From contig JAQUAX010000004.1 of NCBI GenBank assembly GCA_028687035.1, positions 124,001 through 188,000 on the forward strand: DNA of 64,000 nucleotides. The letters are read 5' to 3'. The notes under the pieces were generated by a model. It was not told where the DNA came from and did no database searches. It was given only the letters and a program-made list of their open reading frames with translations. The position numbers were made by a program, and so were the translations under genes. Of the stretch, positions 19,743 to 27,989 are shown in pieces. The stretch is from Dechloromonas sp. Lineage in GTDB: Bacteria; Pseudomonadota; Gammaproteobacteria; Burkholderiales; Rhodocyclaceae. Each line of letters starts with the position of its first letter. The stretch's first letter is position 1.

Positions 19743-20189
19743 ATGAACCCCCTGACCAACCTACTGACTGCCGACCAGGTCGTCCTCGACCTCGATGCGA
19801 GCAGCAAGAAGCGGGTATTCGAGCAGGCCGGAATTCTTTTTGAAACCCGCCTGGGACTCGCCCGCTCGACCATTTTCGACAGCCTGTTCGCCCGCGAAAA
19901 GCTCGGTTCCACCGGGCTCGGCCAAGGCGTTGCCATTCCGCACGGGCGCATCAAGGGCCTGAAGCAGGCCGCCGGCGCATTCATCCGCCTGGCCACCCCG
20001 GTCCCCTTCGATTCGCCGGACGGGCGTCCGGTCAACCTGCTGTTCGTTCTGCTGGTTCCCGAACAGGCGACCGAGCAGCATCTGCAGATCCTTTCCGAAC
20101 TGGCCCAGCGTTTCTCCGACAAGGCCTTCCGCGAATCCCTGGCGGCCGCGACCGACCCGGCGGCCGTGATCGCGCTGTTCCACTCCTGA
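19743..20189 (+). CDS. ptsN: Nitrogen-PTS enzyme IIA (PtsN)
   Basis: A 148-residue EIIA-Ntr. The phosphorylated His is His67 in GQGVAIPHGR, the diagnostic site. It receives phosphate from the PtsP/NPr relay and regulates potassium transport, carbon-nitrogen balance and envelope functions. It lies between hpf and hprK, the standard betaproteobacterial order, and its stop is 6 nt before the hprK GTG. Confidence 0.95.
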   Translation: MNPLTNLLTADQVVLDLDASSKKRVFEQAGILFETRLGLARSTIFDSLFAREKLGSTGLGQGVAIPHGRIKGLKQAAGAFIRLATPVPFDSPDGRPVNLLFVLLVPEQATEQHLQILSELAQRFSDKAFRESLAAATDPAAVIALFHS

Positions 20190-20195
20190 TCCGCC

Positions 20196-21137
20196 GTGCG
20201 CCAGCTAGGCATAGGCATCGTCCAGCTCTACGAGGATAACCGCGAGAAGCTGCTGCTGCAGTGGAACATCGGCCACGAGGCCGACCGCCGGATCGAGATC
20301 AAGGGCAGCAACAGCTACGGTGCCGACCTCGTCGGCCACATCAACATCATCCATCCGGAACGCCTGCAGGTCATGGGGCAGCCGGAATACGACTGGGCGA
20401 TGCGCATCGGCGAGCGGCGCTTCGGCCAGATGTTCAGCGACCTGCTCGGCGCCCAGCCGCCGGCGGTCATCGTTGCCGACGGGCTGCTGCCGCCGGAGGC
20501 GGTCGTCGAGGCCTGCCGGCAGACCGCGACGCCGCTGATCCTGACGCCCAAGCCCTGCCCCGCGGTCATCGACCTGCTGCGCATCTACCTGTCGGCCCGG
20601 CTGGCCGATACCGTCAGCCTGCACGGCGTCTTCATGGACGTCCTCGGCATGGGCGTGCTGATCACCGGCGATTCCGGCGTCGGCAAGTCCGAGCTGGCGC
20701 TCGAACTCATTTCCCGCGGCCACGGCCTGGTCGCCGACGACGTCGTCGAAATGGCACGCATCGCGCCGACCACGATCGAGGGGCGCTGCCCCGGCATGCT
20801 GCGCGACTTCCTCGAAGTGCGCGGCCTCGGTCTGCTGAACATCCGGACCATCTTCGGCGAAACCGCGTCGCGCCGGAAAATGAAGCTGAAGTTGATCGTC
20901 CACCTGCAGAAGACGGTCGCCGCCGCAGACGCGCCGCGCCTGCCGCTCGACGCGCAGACGCAGGAGGTGCTCGGCGTTCCGATCCGCAAGGTCGTGATCC
21001 CGGTTGCCGCCGGCCGCAACCTCGCGGTGCTGCTCGAAGCGGCGGTGCGCAACACGATCCTGCAGTTCCGCGGCATCGACAGCATGCAGGACTTCATGAC
21101 GCGGCAGCAGCGCATGATGCTTGACGATGACGCGTGA
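20196..21137 (+). CDS. hprK: HPr kinase/phosphorylase HprK
   Basis: A 313-residue HPrK/P. The N-terminal domain begins at GTG 20196, which aligns with the family start (VQLYEDNREKL). The catalytic domain has His143 in LHGVFMDV, Walker A GDSGVGKS (158-165) and the signature EVRGLGLLNIRTIFGE. It phosphorylates and dephosphorylates a Ser of HPr. In proteobacteria it acts in the regulatory PTS, not sugar uptake. In many betaproteobacteria rapZ follows; here a PsiF-like gene follows instead. Confidence 0.95.
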   Translation: MRQLGIGIVQLYEDNREKLLLQWNIGHEADRRIEIKGSNSYGADLVGHINIIHPERLQVMGQPEYDWAMRIGERRFGQMFSDLLGAQPPAVIVADGLLPPEAVVEACRQTATPLILTPKPCPAVIDLLRIYLSARLADTVSLHGVFMDVLGMGVLITGDSGVGKSELALELISRGHGLVADDVVEMARIAPTTIEGRCPGMLRDFLEVRGLGLLNIRTIFGETASRRKMKLKLIVHLQKTVAAADAPRLPLDAQTQEVLGVPIRKVVIPVAAGRNLAVLLEAAVRNTILQFRGIDSMQDFMTRQQRMMLDDDA

Positions 21138-21183
21138 AGCCCCGATATTGGCTGCTCATCATCCAACCACAAGGGGACATCCG

Positions 21184-21435
21184 ATGAAGAAGCTGATTGC
21201 CTTGCTGTTCGCTGCGCTGGCCGTGACCTCGGTCCAGGCCGCCGACGATTGCGCAGCCCGTGCCGCCGAGAAGAAACTGGCCGGCGCCGCGAAAAACAGT
21301 TTCATGAAGAAGTGCGAGGCCGACGGCCGCCACGCATCGGCCCAGGCTCAGTGCGAGGCGACGGCCAAGGACAAGAAGCTGGCCGGCGCCGCGAAGAACA
21401 GCTTCGTCAAGAAGTGCGTCGCCGACGCCAAGTAA
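21184..21435 (+). CDS. PsiF-repeat exported protein
   Basis: An 83-residue protein with a signal peptide (MKKLIALLFAALAVTSVQA) and two PsiF-type repeats, each C..A..KKLAGAAKNSF.KKC.AD. PsiF is a phosphate-starvation-inducible periplasmic protein of unknown function in E. coli. Each repeat has a Cys near each end, so paired disulfides are possible. ATG 21184 follows a strong AAGGGGA ribosome-binding site. A longer frame from 21121 would mask the signal peptide. It has its own terminator. Confidence 0.85.
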   Translation: MKKLIALLFAALAVTSVQAADDCAARAAEKKLAGAAKNSFMKKCEADGRHASAQAQCEATAKDKKLAGAAKNSFVKKCVADAK

Positions 21436-21455
21436 GCGTCCGCGAGCGATACCCG

Positions 21456-21484
21456 ATCGGCCATCCCCGGATGGCCGATTTTCG
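21456..21484 (+). terminator. Intrinsic terminator after the PsiF-like gene
   Basis: A 10-bp stem, ATCGGCCATC/GATGGCCGAT, with a CCCG loop is followed by TTTTCGTT. It ends plus-strand transcription shortly before the convergent FHA gene stop. Confidence 0.8.
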
Positions 21485-21495
21485 TTGACCTGGCG

Positions 21496-22335
21496 CTAGC
21501 GGATTTCGAATTCGGCGCAGTCGGCCAGCGGATCGTTGCCGGACGAACCGAAGCAGATCCGGCCGCGCGCTTCGAGGCGGACCTCGTCCTGGCGGACCAG
21601 GATTTCCCGGTGGCCTTCGGCGGCGACGAAACTGCCGTTCAGGCTGGTGTCGATCAGATAGCAGCAGCCGTCGTCGCGCCGTTCGATCCGGGCATGGCGC
21701 CGCGAGGCCTTGCGGTCCTCAATGACCAGCGCGTTGCCGAGGTCGCGGCCCAGCGTCAGCACCGGCTGCCCGGCATCGACCAGGAACTGGCGGCCGCGGT
21801 AGCGCAGGCCGAGGCTGCGCCCGGGCGCCGGCGCCACCGGCGTTGCAGCCACCGGGGAGGCCGGCGGCGCTGCGGCTTCGCGCCAGGCGATGACGTGGAA
21901 ACCGGCGGCGTCCGGCCGGGCTGGCGTGGCCGCGACGCCATGCGCCGCGAGGATGGCGGCGAACGGCGCCGCGCACAGGATTTCGCCCGGTGCCGCACAG
22001 CCCGCCGCATGGGCTAGGCGTCCGGATACCGTTTCCGGCGCCGGGCCGGGTTCGCCGAGGTCGAGGCCGATGCGCAGCCCGGCACCCGCTTCGCCGGATG
22101 CATCGCGCTGCATCCGGATCGCCGCGTCGACCGCCGAGCCGGCATCGGGGAAGACGGCCAGCAATTCGTCACCCGAGCGCTCGACGCAGCGGCCGCCGAA
22201 GCGCCCGGTCGTCGCGATCAGGCGTTCGATGCCGGCGGCACACGCGGCGAGTGCCGCCGCCTCGCCGGATTCGGCGAACAGCCGGGCATGCCCGGCCAGG
22301 GCGACGAGCAATTGCGCGGAAGAGGGGGCGGTCAT
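21496..22335 (-). CDS. FHA-domain protein with degenerate nucleotide-cyclase-like domain
   Basis: A 279-residue protein. Residues about 1-140 resemble the class III cyclase fold (LLVALAGHARLFAESGE near the start, then ERSGDELLAVF). The first metal-binding Asp of that fold (usually D-x-x-G) is replaced by Ala in VALAG, so catalysis is unlikely. After a Pro/Ala linker, residues about 190-275 form an FHA domain: LGRDLGNALVIEDRKASRRHARIERRDDG and later TSLNGSFV. FHA domains bind phosphothreonine. It ends 16 bp before ttcA begins its leftward reading and may be downstream of ttcA in one transcript. A signalling adaptor is the likely role. Confidence 0.75.
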   Translation of the reverse strand: MTAPSSAQLLVALAGHARLFAESGEAAALAACAAGIERLIATTGRFGGRCVERSGDELLAVFPDAGSAVDAAIRMQRDASGEAGAGLRIGLDLGEPGPAPETVSGRLAHAAGCAAPGEILCAAPFAAILAAHGVAATPARPDAAGFHVIAWREAAAPPASPVAATPVAPAPGRSLGLRYRGRQFLVDAGQPVLTLGRDLGNALVIEDRKASRRHARIERRDDGCCYLIDTSLNGSFVAAEGHREILVRQDEVRLEARGRICFGSSGNDPLADCAEFEIR

Positions 22336-22351
22336 CGCTGGGGGCTGCTCC

Positions 22352-23230
22352 TCACGGCGCGGTGTCGGCCAGCGCGATCGGGATCGTGCCGCTGATCGGC
22401 AGTTCCGGGCTGTCGAACGCGATGTCGCCCTCGTCCACCGGCGTATCCAGCGTCAGCCCGCGGAAGTCGAACAGCTCGGCATCGGCCAGATGTGACGGGA
22501 CGACGTTCTGCATCGCGGTGAAGACCGATTCGGTGCGTCCGGGGTAGCGCCGGTCCCAGTCCTGCATCATTTCGCGGATTTTCTGGCGCTGCAGGTTTTC
22601 CTGCGAGCCGCACAGGTTGCACGGGATGATCGGGAATTCCATGCCGCGCGCGAACTTCGCGATGTCGGCCTCGGCGCAGTAGGCGAGCGGCCGGATCACG
22701 ACGTGCGCGCCGTCGTCGGTGACCAGCTTCGGCGGCATCGCCTTCAGCTTGCCGCCGAACAGCATGTTCAGGAACAGCGTGTGCACCATGTCGTCGCGGT
22801 GGTGGCCCAGCGCGATCTTGTTCGCCCCGAGCTCCTTGGCGGTGCGGTAGATGATGCCGCGGCGTAGCCGCGAGCACAGCGAGCAGGTCGTCTTGCCTTC
22901 CGGGATCTTGTCCTTGACGATGGAGTAGGTATCGGCCTCGACGATCCGGTGCTCGATGCCGATCGACTCAAAGTAGCGCGGCAGGATGTCGGCCGGAAAG
23001 CCCGGCTGCTTCTGGTCGAGGTTCATCGCGATCAGCCGGAACTTGACCGGTGCGCGCTGCTGCAGCGCCATCAGCATCGCGAGCAGCGTGTAGGAATCCT
23101 TGCCGCCGGACACGCAGACGAGGATGGTGTCGCCGTCCTCGATCATGTTGTAGTCCATGATCGCCTTGCCGGTCCGGCCTTCGAGGAATTTGCGCAGCTT
23201 CTGCAGGGTGTTGGAACTGGTCATCGTCAC
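22352..23230 (-). CDS. ttcA: tRNA 2-thiocytidine-32 synthetase TtcA
   Basis: A 292-residue PP-loop ATPase that thiolates C32 of tRNAs using an Fe-S cluster. The PP-loop is SGGKDS (41-46). Cys pairs CSLC (116/119) and CNLC (204/207) supply the cluster ligands and are diagnostic of Ttc[16 protein letters not shown] is also conserved. Start choice lies between 23230 and 23224 (MTMTSS); the first is used. Confidence 0.95.
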   Translation of the reverse strand: MTMTSSNTLQKLRKFLEGRTGKAIMDYNMIEDGDTILVCVSGGKDSYTLLAMLMALQQRAPVKFRLIAMNLDQKQPGFPADILPRYFESIGIEHRIVEADTYSIVKDKIPEGKTTCSLCSRLRRGIIYRTAKELGANKIALGHHRDDMVHTLFLNMLFGGKLKAMPPKLVTDDGAHVVIRPLAYCAEADIAKFARGMEFPIIPCNLCGSQENLQRQKIREMMQDWDRRYPGRTESVFTAMQNVVPSHLADAELFDFRGLTLDTPVDEGDIAFDSPELPISGTIPIALADTAP

Positions 23231-23356
23231 AGGACGGGGCCGATTTCCCGGCCCGGTATTTCGTCGAAAGGCGCCAGTTTACCGCGATAAGTCAGCGCCC
23301 GTTCGTACCAATCGCCGGCCGGCCGGCTAAAATCGCGCCTTTGCCCAGGAGCCCGC

Positions 23357-24517
23357 ATGAGCACGCTGCCGCAACCCGATGCCGACGCGCTGGCGCACAG
23401 CCGGCGCCTGCACGAAGCCCTCGCCGGCGAGATCGTCGCGGCCGGTGGCTGGCTGTCCTTCGCCCGCTTCATGGAGCAGCTGCTCTACGCGCCCGGGCTC
23501 GGCTATTACTCGGCCGGGGCCCGCAAGTTCGGTTCGGCCGGCGATTTCGTCACCGCACCGGAAATGACCGGCCTGTTCGGCCAGGCGCTGGCCCAGCAAC
23601 TGGCCCAGGTGATGGCGCTGTCGGCGCCGGCGGTGCTCGAGGTCGGGGCCGGCTCCGGCCGGCTGGCGGCCGACCTGCTGCTCGAGTTCGAGCGCCTCGG
23701 CTGCCTGCCCGAACGCTACGCGATCCTCGACCTGTCGGCCGACCTGCGCGAGCGCCAGCGGCAGACCATCGAGCGCGCCGCGCCCCATCTGCTGGGCCGG
23801 GTCGAATGGCTGGACCGGCTGCCGGACAGCTACGCCGGCGCCGTGGTCGCCAACGAACTGCTCGACGCGCTGCCTGCGCATGTCGTCGTCTGGCGCGCCG
23901 ACGCGATTTGCGAAAAGGGTGTCGCGCTGGATGCCGACGGCCGTTTCACGTGGAACGAGCGGCCGGCGACCGGCGCCCTGCTCGCCGCCGCCGAGGAGAT
24001 CGCGGCGCAATGCGCGCTGCCGCCCGGCTTCGAGAGCGAGATCGGGCTGGCGGCACGGGCCTGGGCCGCCGAATGGGGGCATCGCCTGCAGCGCGGCGCG
24101 CTGCTGCTGATCGACTACGGCTTCCCGCGTCGCGAATTCTTCCATCCGCAGCGCGCCCAGGGCACGCTGATGTGCCACTACCGCCATCACGCGCATCCGG
24201 ATCCCTTCTACCTGCCCGGCCTGCAGGACGTCACGGTGCATGTCGATTTCACGTCGATCATCGCCGCCGCCCATCCGGCCGGCCTGGATCTGCTCGGCTA
24301 CGCGAGCCAGGGACAGTTCCTGCTCAATTGCGGCATTCTCGACCGGCTGGCTGCGCTGCCGGCGGACACGCCGGAATACATCCGCGCCGCCGGCGCCGTG
24401 AACAAGCTGCTGATGCCGCACGAGATGGGTGAACTGTTCAAGGTCATCGCGCTCGGCCGCGGCATCGACGAGCGCCTGTGCGGCTTCCTGTCCGGCGACC
24501 AGAGCCGCCGGCTCTGA
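23357..24517 (+). CDS. SAM-dependent methyltransferase, MidA/NDUFAF7 family
   Basis: A 386-residue DUF185 protein. The N-terminus has the family segment GWLSFARFMEQLLYAPGLGYYS. The SAM site is VLEVGAGSGRLAADLL (about 95-110), followed by VVANELLDALP and LLIDYGFPRREFFHP. The mitochondrial homologue methylates an Arg of complex I subunit NDUFS2; the bacterial target is not established. Interestingly, a complex-I-NDUFA9-like gene lies at 27990-28949. A TAAAAT element at 23328 followed by CGCGCC precedes the start. Confidence 0.88.
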   Translation: MSTLPQPDADALAHSRRLHEALAGEIVAAGGWLSFARFMEQLLYAPGLGYYSAGARKFGSAGDFVTAPEMTGLFGQALAQQLAQVMALSAPAVLEVGAGSGRLAADLLLEFERLGCLPERYAILDLSADLRERQRQTIERAAPHLLGRVEWLDRLPDSYAGAVVANELLDALPAHVVVWRADAICEKGVALDADGRFTWNERPATGALLAAAEEIAAQCALPPGFESEIGLAARAWAAEWGHRLQRGALLLIDYGFPRREFFHPQRAQGTLMCHYRHHAHPDPFYLPGLQDVTVHVDFTSIIAAAHPAGLDLLGYASQGQFLLNCGILDRLAALPADTPEYIRAAGAVNKLLMPHEMGELFKVIALGRGIDERLCGFLSGDQSRRL

Positions 24518-24521
24518 CGCG

Positions 24522-25475
24522 TCAGCGGCGGGCGGCCAGTTCCCGGAAGCGGTTCGGCTGGCCGAGCACGAGGCTGCCGAATTCGTCGAGCAGCGCCTGG
24601 TCGACCGCGTCGACCTGAAGCGTCAGGCGGGCGGGCCCGAGGCGCTCGAGATTGCGCGTTTCGAGGACGACCAGGCCCTGCGCGAAATCGGCGCGCCAGC
24701 GTGCGCTGACCGCGATGTCGCCGGTGACGTCGAAGCTCGCCCGCTCGACGTGCTGCAGCCGGTTGCGGATCTCCTCGCAGGAGAATTTCAGGCCGAAATC
24801 GAAAAGCTGGTTGCGGAAGCGGTCGACCGCAGCACCCTGGCGCTCGACGAAAACGCGCTGCGGCCTCGTCAGCCGGTACGTGAAGGACACCAGTTCGACC
24901 AGCGCGCCGGCGCTCTGCGCCAGCGTCCGGTAATCGGCGAAACCTTCCTGCCAGACCAGGCCGTCCAGACCCTCGTCGTCGGTCAGCGGGTAGCGGCGCG
25001 GCACCGGCGGCCGGACGACGTTCAGCTGCTCGACGAAGTCGTGCAGGAAGAAGAACAGCTGCTTCAACTTGCGGTCGATCAGCTCGCCGGTCTGCGTTTG
25101 CTCGGCGAGTTCGCGGTCCTGTTCGTTGCGGCAGCGGGCCGCCTGCTGCCGGAGGCGGTCGAGCAGGCTGCTTTGCGCTGCCGCCCCGGGGGACGGGCGC
25201 TGGCTTCCGGCCGGCGTGCCGGCGCGCTGGTGCGGCACGGCGCCGTCGGGGTCGATGCGGGGAAAGGGCAGCGCCGGTTCGGCCAGCCCGCCGCTGTCGG
25301 ACAACTGTTCGCCGCGGGCGCGCCGCTCGGCGGCGTCGAGGTCGAAGGCCTCGATGTCGGCGAGCAGCGCCGCCTCGATTTCGGCGACGTCGCGCGTTCC
25401 GGGCTGGCGCTCGCGCTTGGCGCGGATGGCATCGAGGATCATCGACGCGGTATCGGGGCGGTTGGCGGTGCTCAT
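24522..25475 (-). CDS. Conserved hypothetical protein, 317 aa
   Basis: No family recognised. The N-terminal 100 residues are charged and low in complexity, with Pro-rich stretches, and look disordered. A helical charged segment (LLDRLRQQAARCRNEQDRELAEQTQ) follows. From about residue 125 there is a globular-looking part with FFFLHDFVEQLNVV and beta-like segments (TYRLTRPQRVF, SFDVTGDIAVSAR). No signal peptide or membrane helix is visible, so it is probably cytoplasmic. Codon use matches the surroundings. It converges on the MidA-like gene with a 4-bp gap. Confidence 0.7.
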   Translation of the reverse strand: MSTANRPDTASMILDAIRAKRERQPGTRDVAEIEAALLADIEAFDLDAAERRARGEQLSDSGGLAEPALPFPRIDPDGAVPHQRAGTPAGSQRPSPGAAAQSSLLDRLRQQAARCRNEQDRELAEQTQTGELIDRKLKQLFFFLHDFVEQLNVVRPPVPRRYPLTDDEGLDGLVWQEGFADYRTLAQSAGALVELVSFTYRLTRPQRVFVERQGAAVDRFRNQLFDFGLKFSCEEIRNRLQHVERASFDVTGDIAVSARWRADFAQGLVVLETRNLERLGPARLTLQVDAVDQALLDEFGSLVLGQPNRFRELAARR

Positions 25476-25541
25476 TGCGTTTCTTCCGGGAAAGCTTACA
25501 TTACAAAAGTAATAGCCTTTTGATCACGGAGCAAGCAGCCT

Positions 25542-25733
25542 ATGGACATTTCTTCCATCGCCGCGGCGAGTTCGGAACTGTCGCAGATGCAGGTCCGCGA
25601 GACCGCCGGTCTGCTGGTGCTGAAGAAGGCGCTCGACAGCCAGGCACAGGGCGCGCTGCAGTTGCTGCAGGCGCTCCCCGCGCCGGCCGCCAATCCGCCG
25701 CACCTGGGCCAGCGGATCGACGTCAGGGCCTGA
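25542..25733 (+). CDS. YjfB-like putative motility protein, 63 aa
   Basis: A 63-residue helical protein starting MDISSIAAASSELSQMQ and continuing with LLVLKKALDSQAQGALQLLQAL. This is the pattern of the short YjfB family, labelled putative motility protein because some members belong to flagellar regulons. No flagellar genes are nearby. The gene is upstream-isolated by 66 bp, with an AT-rich promoter-like region (ACAAAAGTAATAGCC). Its stop overlaps the convergent alpha/beta hydrolase gene by 11 nt. Function unknown. Confidence 0.7.
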   Translation: MDISSIAAASSELSQMQVRETAGLLVLKKALDSQAQGALQLLQALPAPAANPPHLGQRIDVRA

Positions 25734-26529
25734 GGGTTTCCAGCCAGTCGCGCAGCATCGCCGCAACCTGCTGCCATTCCCGCTCGTGGGTCACCGCATG
25801 GCCCATGCCGCGGAAGATGTGGGTCGGCAGGCCGTAGGTGTGGCCCGTCGACTGGACCAGGAAGGCCGGTATCAGCACGTCTGCCTCGGCGCCGAGGATC
25901 AGCATCGGCGGGCGGTGCATCGCGAACAGGTTGGGCAGGTTGAACATCGACATGTCCCAGATCGCCCGGTGCGATTCGGTCTGCATCTTGCCGAGCCAGG
26001 CGGCCAGCATCGCCTCGTCGACGTCGCCGGCGAACAGCGCCTCGCGCAGCGTTTCGGTGTCGGTGTAGTCGCCGCCCATGATGCGGTTCAGCTCCAGGAA
26101 GAGCTGTGGCTTCTGCATCAGCAGGTGGAACTGCGACGCGACCAGGCCTTGCGGCGGCACCGAGCAGACCAGCGCGGCGCCCGGCGCCTGATGGCGCTCC
26201 AGGTATTTCTGGACGACGAAGCCGCCCATCGAGTGGCCGACCAGGACCGGCGCCTCGGGCAGGGATTCGACGACGCGCCGGACGTCGTCGACGTAGTCGG
26301 CGATCGAATGCCAGTCGATGTGTTCGCGCCCGGCGCTGCCGCCGTGGCCGCGCAGCGACAGCGCGTGGCAGGCGTAGCCGGCTTCGGCGAACCAGGGCAT
26401 GAAGGTTTCGGTCCACATCCAGCCGCCGGCAAAGGCGCCATGGACGAAAAGCAGCGGCGGCCGGGGCCGGGGCTGGGCAGGGAGGCAGGAAAAAACCTCG
26501 ATGCCGTCGATCTGTCGGGTGGTGATCAT
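25723..26529 (-). CDS. Alpha/beta hydrolase (lysophospholipase/esterase-like)
   Basis: A 268-residue alpha/beta hydrolase. The oxyanion region is LLFVHGAFAGGWMW, the nucleophile Ser is in GHSMGGFV, the acid is probably in LGAEADVL and the His in RGMGHAV. Such enzymes cleave esters or lactones; the substrate is unknown. ATG 26529 (MITTRQIDG) is chosen over an upstream extension to 26652 because that extension overlaps the divergent DUF2905 gene and looks non-coding. It converges on the YjfB-like gene with an 11-nt overlap. Confidence 0.85.
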   Translation of the reverse strand: MITTRQIDGIEVFSCLPAQPRPRPPLLFVHGAFAGGWMWTETFMPWFAEAGYACHALSLRGHGGSAGREHIDWHSIADYVDDVRRVVESLPEAPVLVGHSMGGFVVQKYLERHQAPGAALVCSVPPQGLVASQFHLLMQKPQLFLELNRIMGGDYTDTETLREALFAGDVDEAMLAAWLGKMQTESHRAIWDMSMFNLPNLFAMHRPPMLILGAEADVLIPAFLVQSTGHTYGLPTHIFRGMGHAVTHEREWQQVAAMLRDWLETLRP

Positions 26530-26575
26530 GTCGGGGCGTGCTCTAATGCGCCTGTCGAGGGCGCTTGTGAATGTT

Positions 26576-26773
26576 ATGTTGAAATGGATCCTGACGCTGG
26601 TCGTCGCAATCTTCCTGCTGGGCCTCGTCGGTCCGCATCTGGCGCGCTTCATCCGCTACGGCCAGCTGCCCGGCGACCTCGCCTTCCGGCGGAGCGGCCG
26701 GACGTACTACTTTCCGTTTGCGTCGATCATCCTCTTTTCGCTGCTGCTCTGGCTAGTCTCGCGCATCCTGTAG
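26576..26773 (+). CDS. DUF2905-family small membrane protein
   Basis: A 65-residue protein with two transmembrane helices ([16 protein letters not shown] and [15 protein letters not shown]) around the conserved loop [20 protein letters not shown]. This matches the DUF2905 signature GxLPGD...yfP. Function is unknown in all species. ATG 26576 is the only start compatible with the family length. Its 3' end overlaps the convergent cca gene by 21 nt. Confidence 0.85.
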   Translation: MLKWILTLVVAIFLLGLVGPHLARFIRYGQLPGDLAFRRSGRTYYFPFASIILFSLLLWLVSRIL

Positions 26774-27976
26774 CGCCCGCCTGACCGCTTCGATGCGCGC
26801 CGCCCGGATGCGTTCCGGAATGCTGCCGCGCTCGCTACAGGCGGCGGCGATTTCCCCGGCCGGAACCGCGTCGACCGCGGCGAGCGCGGTCAGCAGGCGT
26901 TGCGGGCTGGCGTAGGGGCGGTTCTCCCAGCCCAGGCGGCCGGTGAAGTCGCACAGGCAGGCGTCGAGCAGCTGCCGGAAACGCTCGGGCCGGCGCAGCG
27001 CGTCGGTCTTTTCGAACAGTTCGACGACGGTTGCCGGCCGCAGCTCGGCGGCGCGATGCACGGCGCCGTGGTGGCGCGCCATGATCAGCGCCAGGTCGCG
27101 GCAGTCGTTGGGCACCCGTAGCCGGGCGCACAGCGCCTCGACCAGCGTCGCGCTGCGCTGCTCGTGGCCGAGGTGGCGCGGCAGGATGTCGGCCGGCGTC
27201 GTCGCCTTGCCGAGGTCGTGGGTCAGCGCCGCGAAACGCACCGGCAGCGCAAAGCCGTGCCGCGCCGACTGGTCGATGACCATCATCGTGTGGACGCCGG
27301 CGTCGATTTCCGGATGGTAGTCGGCGCGCTGCGGCACGCCGAACAGCGCCTCGACCTCGGGCAGCAGCCGGGCCAGCGCGCCGCAGTCGCGCAGCACCTC
27401 GAACATCCGCGACGGTTTCGCTTCCGACAGGCCCTTGGCCAGCTCCTGCCAGACGCGCTCGGCGACCAGGTGGTCCACTTCGCCGCAATCGACGATGCCG
27501 CGCATCAGCGCCAGCGTTTCCGGCGCCACCGTGAAGTCGTCGAAGCGTGCCGCGAAGCGGGCGAGCCGCAGGATGCGCACCGGGTCCTCGGCGAAGGCCG
27601 GGCCGACATGGCGCAGGATTTTCGCCTCGAGGTCGCGTCGACCGCCGAAAGGGTCGACCAGGCCGCCGTCCTCGCCGCGCGCCATCGCGTTGATGGTCAG
27701 GTCGCGGCGCGCCAGGTCCTGTTCCAGCGTGACGTCCGGCGAAGCGTGGAAGGTGAAGCCGTGGTAGCCGTGCCCGCTCTTGCGCTCGGTGCGGGCGAGC
27801 GCGTATTCCTCGTGCGTCTGCGGGTGCAGGAAGACCGGGAAATCCTTGCCGACCGGGCGGAAGCCGGCGGCCCGCATGGCCTCCGGCGTCGCGCCGACGA
27901 CGACGTAGTCGCGGTCGGCGCTGGGCCGGCCGAGCAGTTCGTCGCGGACGGCGCCGCCGACGATGTAGGTCCGCAC
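26753..27976 (-). CDS. cca: tRNA CCA-adding enzyme (multifunctional, HD-domain type)
   Basis: A 407-residue class II nucleotidyltransferase that adds or repairs the tRNA 3' CCA. It has [10 protein letters not shown], the metal site [18 protein letters not shown] and the amino-acid NTP-selecting region [18 protein letters not shown]-terminal HD phosphohydrolase domain (LTHDLGK and MARHHG) makes it the bacterial multifunctional type. It lies 13 nt downstream of the NDUFA9-like gene on the same strand. Confidence 0.95.
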   Translation of the reverse strand: MRTYIVGGAVRDELLGRPSADRDYVVVGATPEAMRAAGFRPVGKDFPVFLHPQTHEEYALARTERKSGHGYHGFTFHASPDVTLEQDLARRDLTINAMARGEDGGLVDPFGGRRDLEAKILRHVGPAFAEDPVRILRLARFAARFDDFTVAPETLALMRGIVDCGEVDHLVAERVWQELAKGLSEAKPSRMFEVLRDCGALARLLPEVEALFGVPQRADYHPEIDAGVHTMMVIDQSARHGFALPVRFAALTHDLGKATTPADILPRHLGHEQRSATLVEALCARLRVPNDCRDLALIMARHHGAVHRAAELRPATVVELFEKTDALRRPERFRQLLDACLCDFTGRLGWENRPYASPQRLLTALAAVDAVPAGEIAAACSERGSIPERIRAARIEAVRRALQDARD

Positions 27977-27989
27977 GGCCGGCGGGCGG

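Noticed and set aside
23227..23472. Small minus-strand frame upstream of ttcA
   Set aside because: It overlaps the start of the divergent MidA-like gene, has no ribosome-binding site and no family resemblance.
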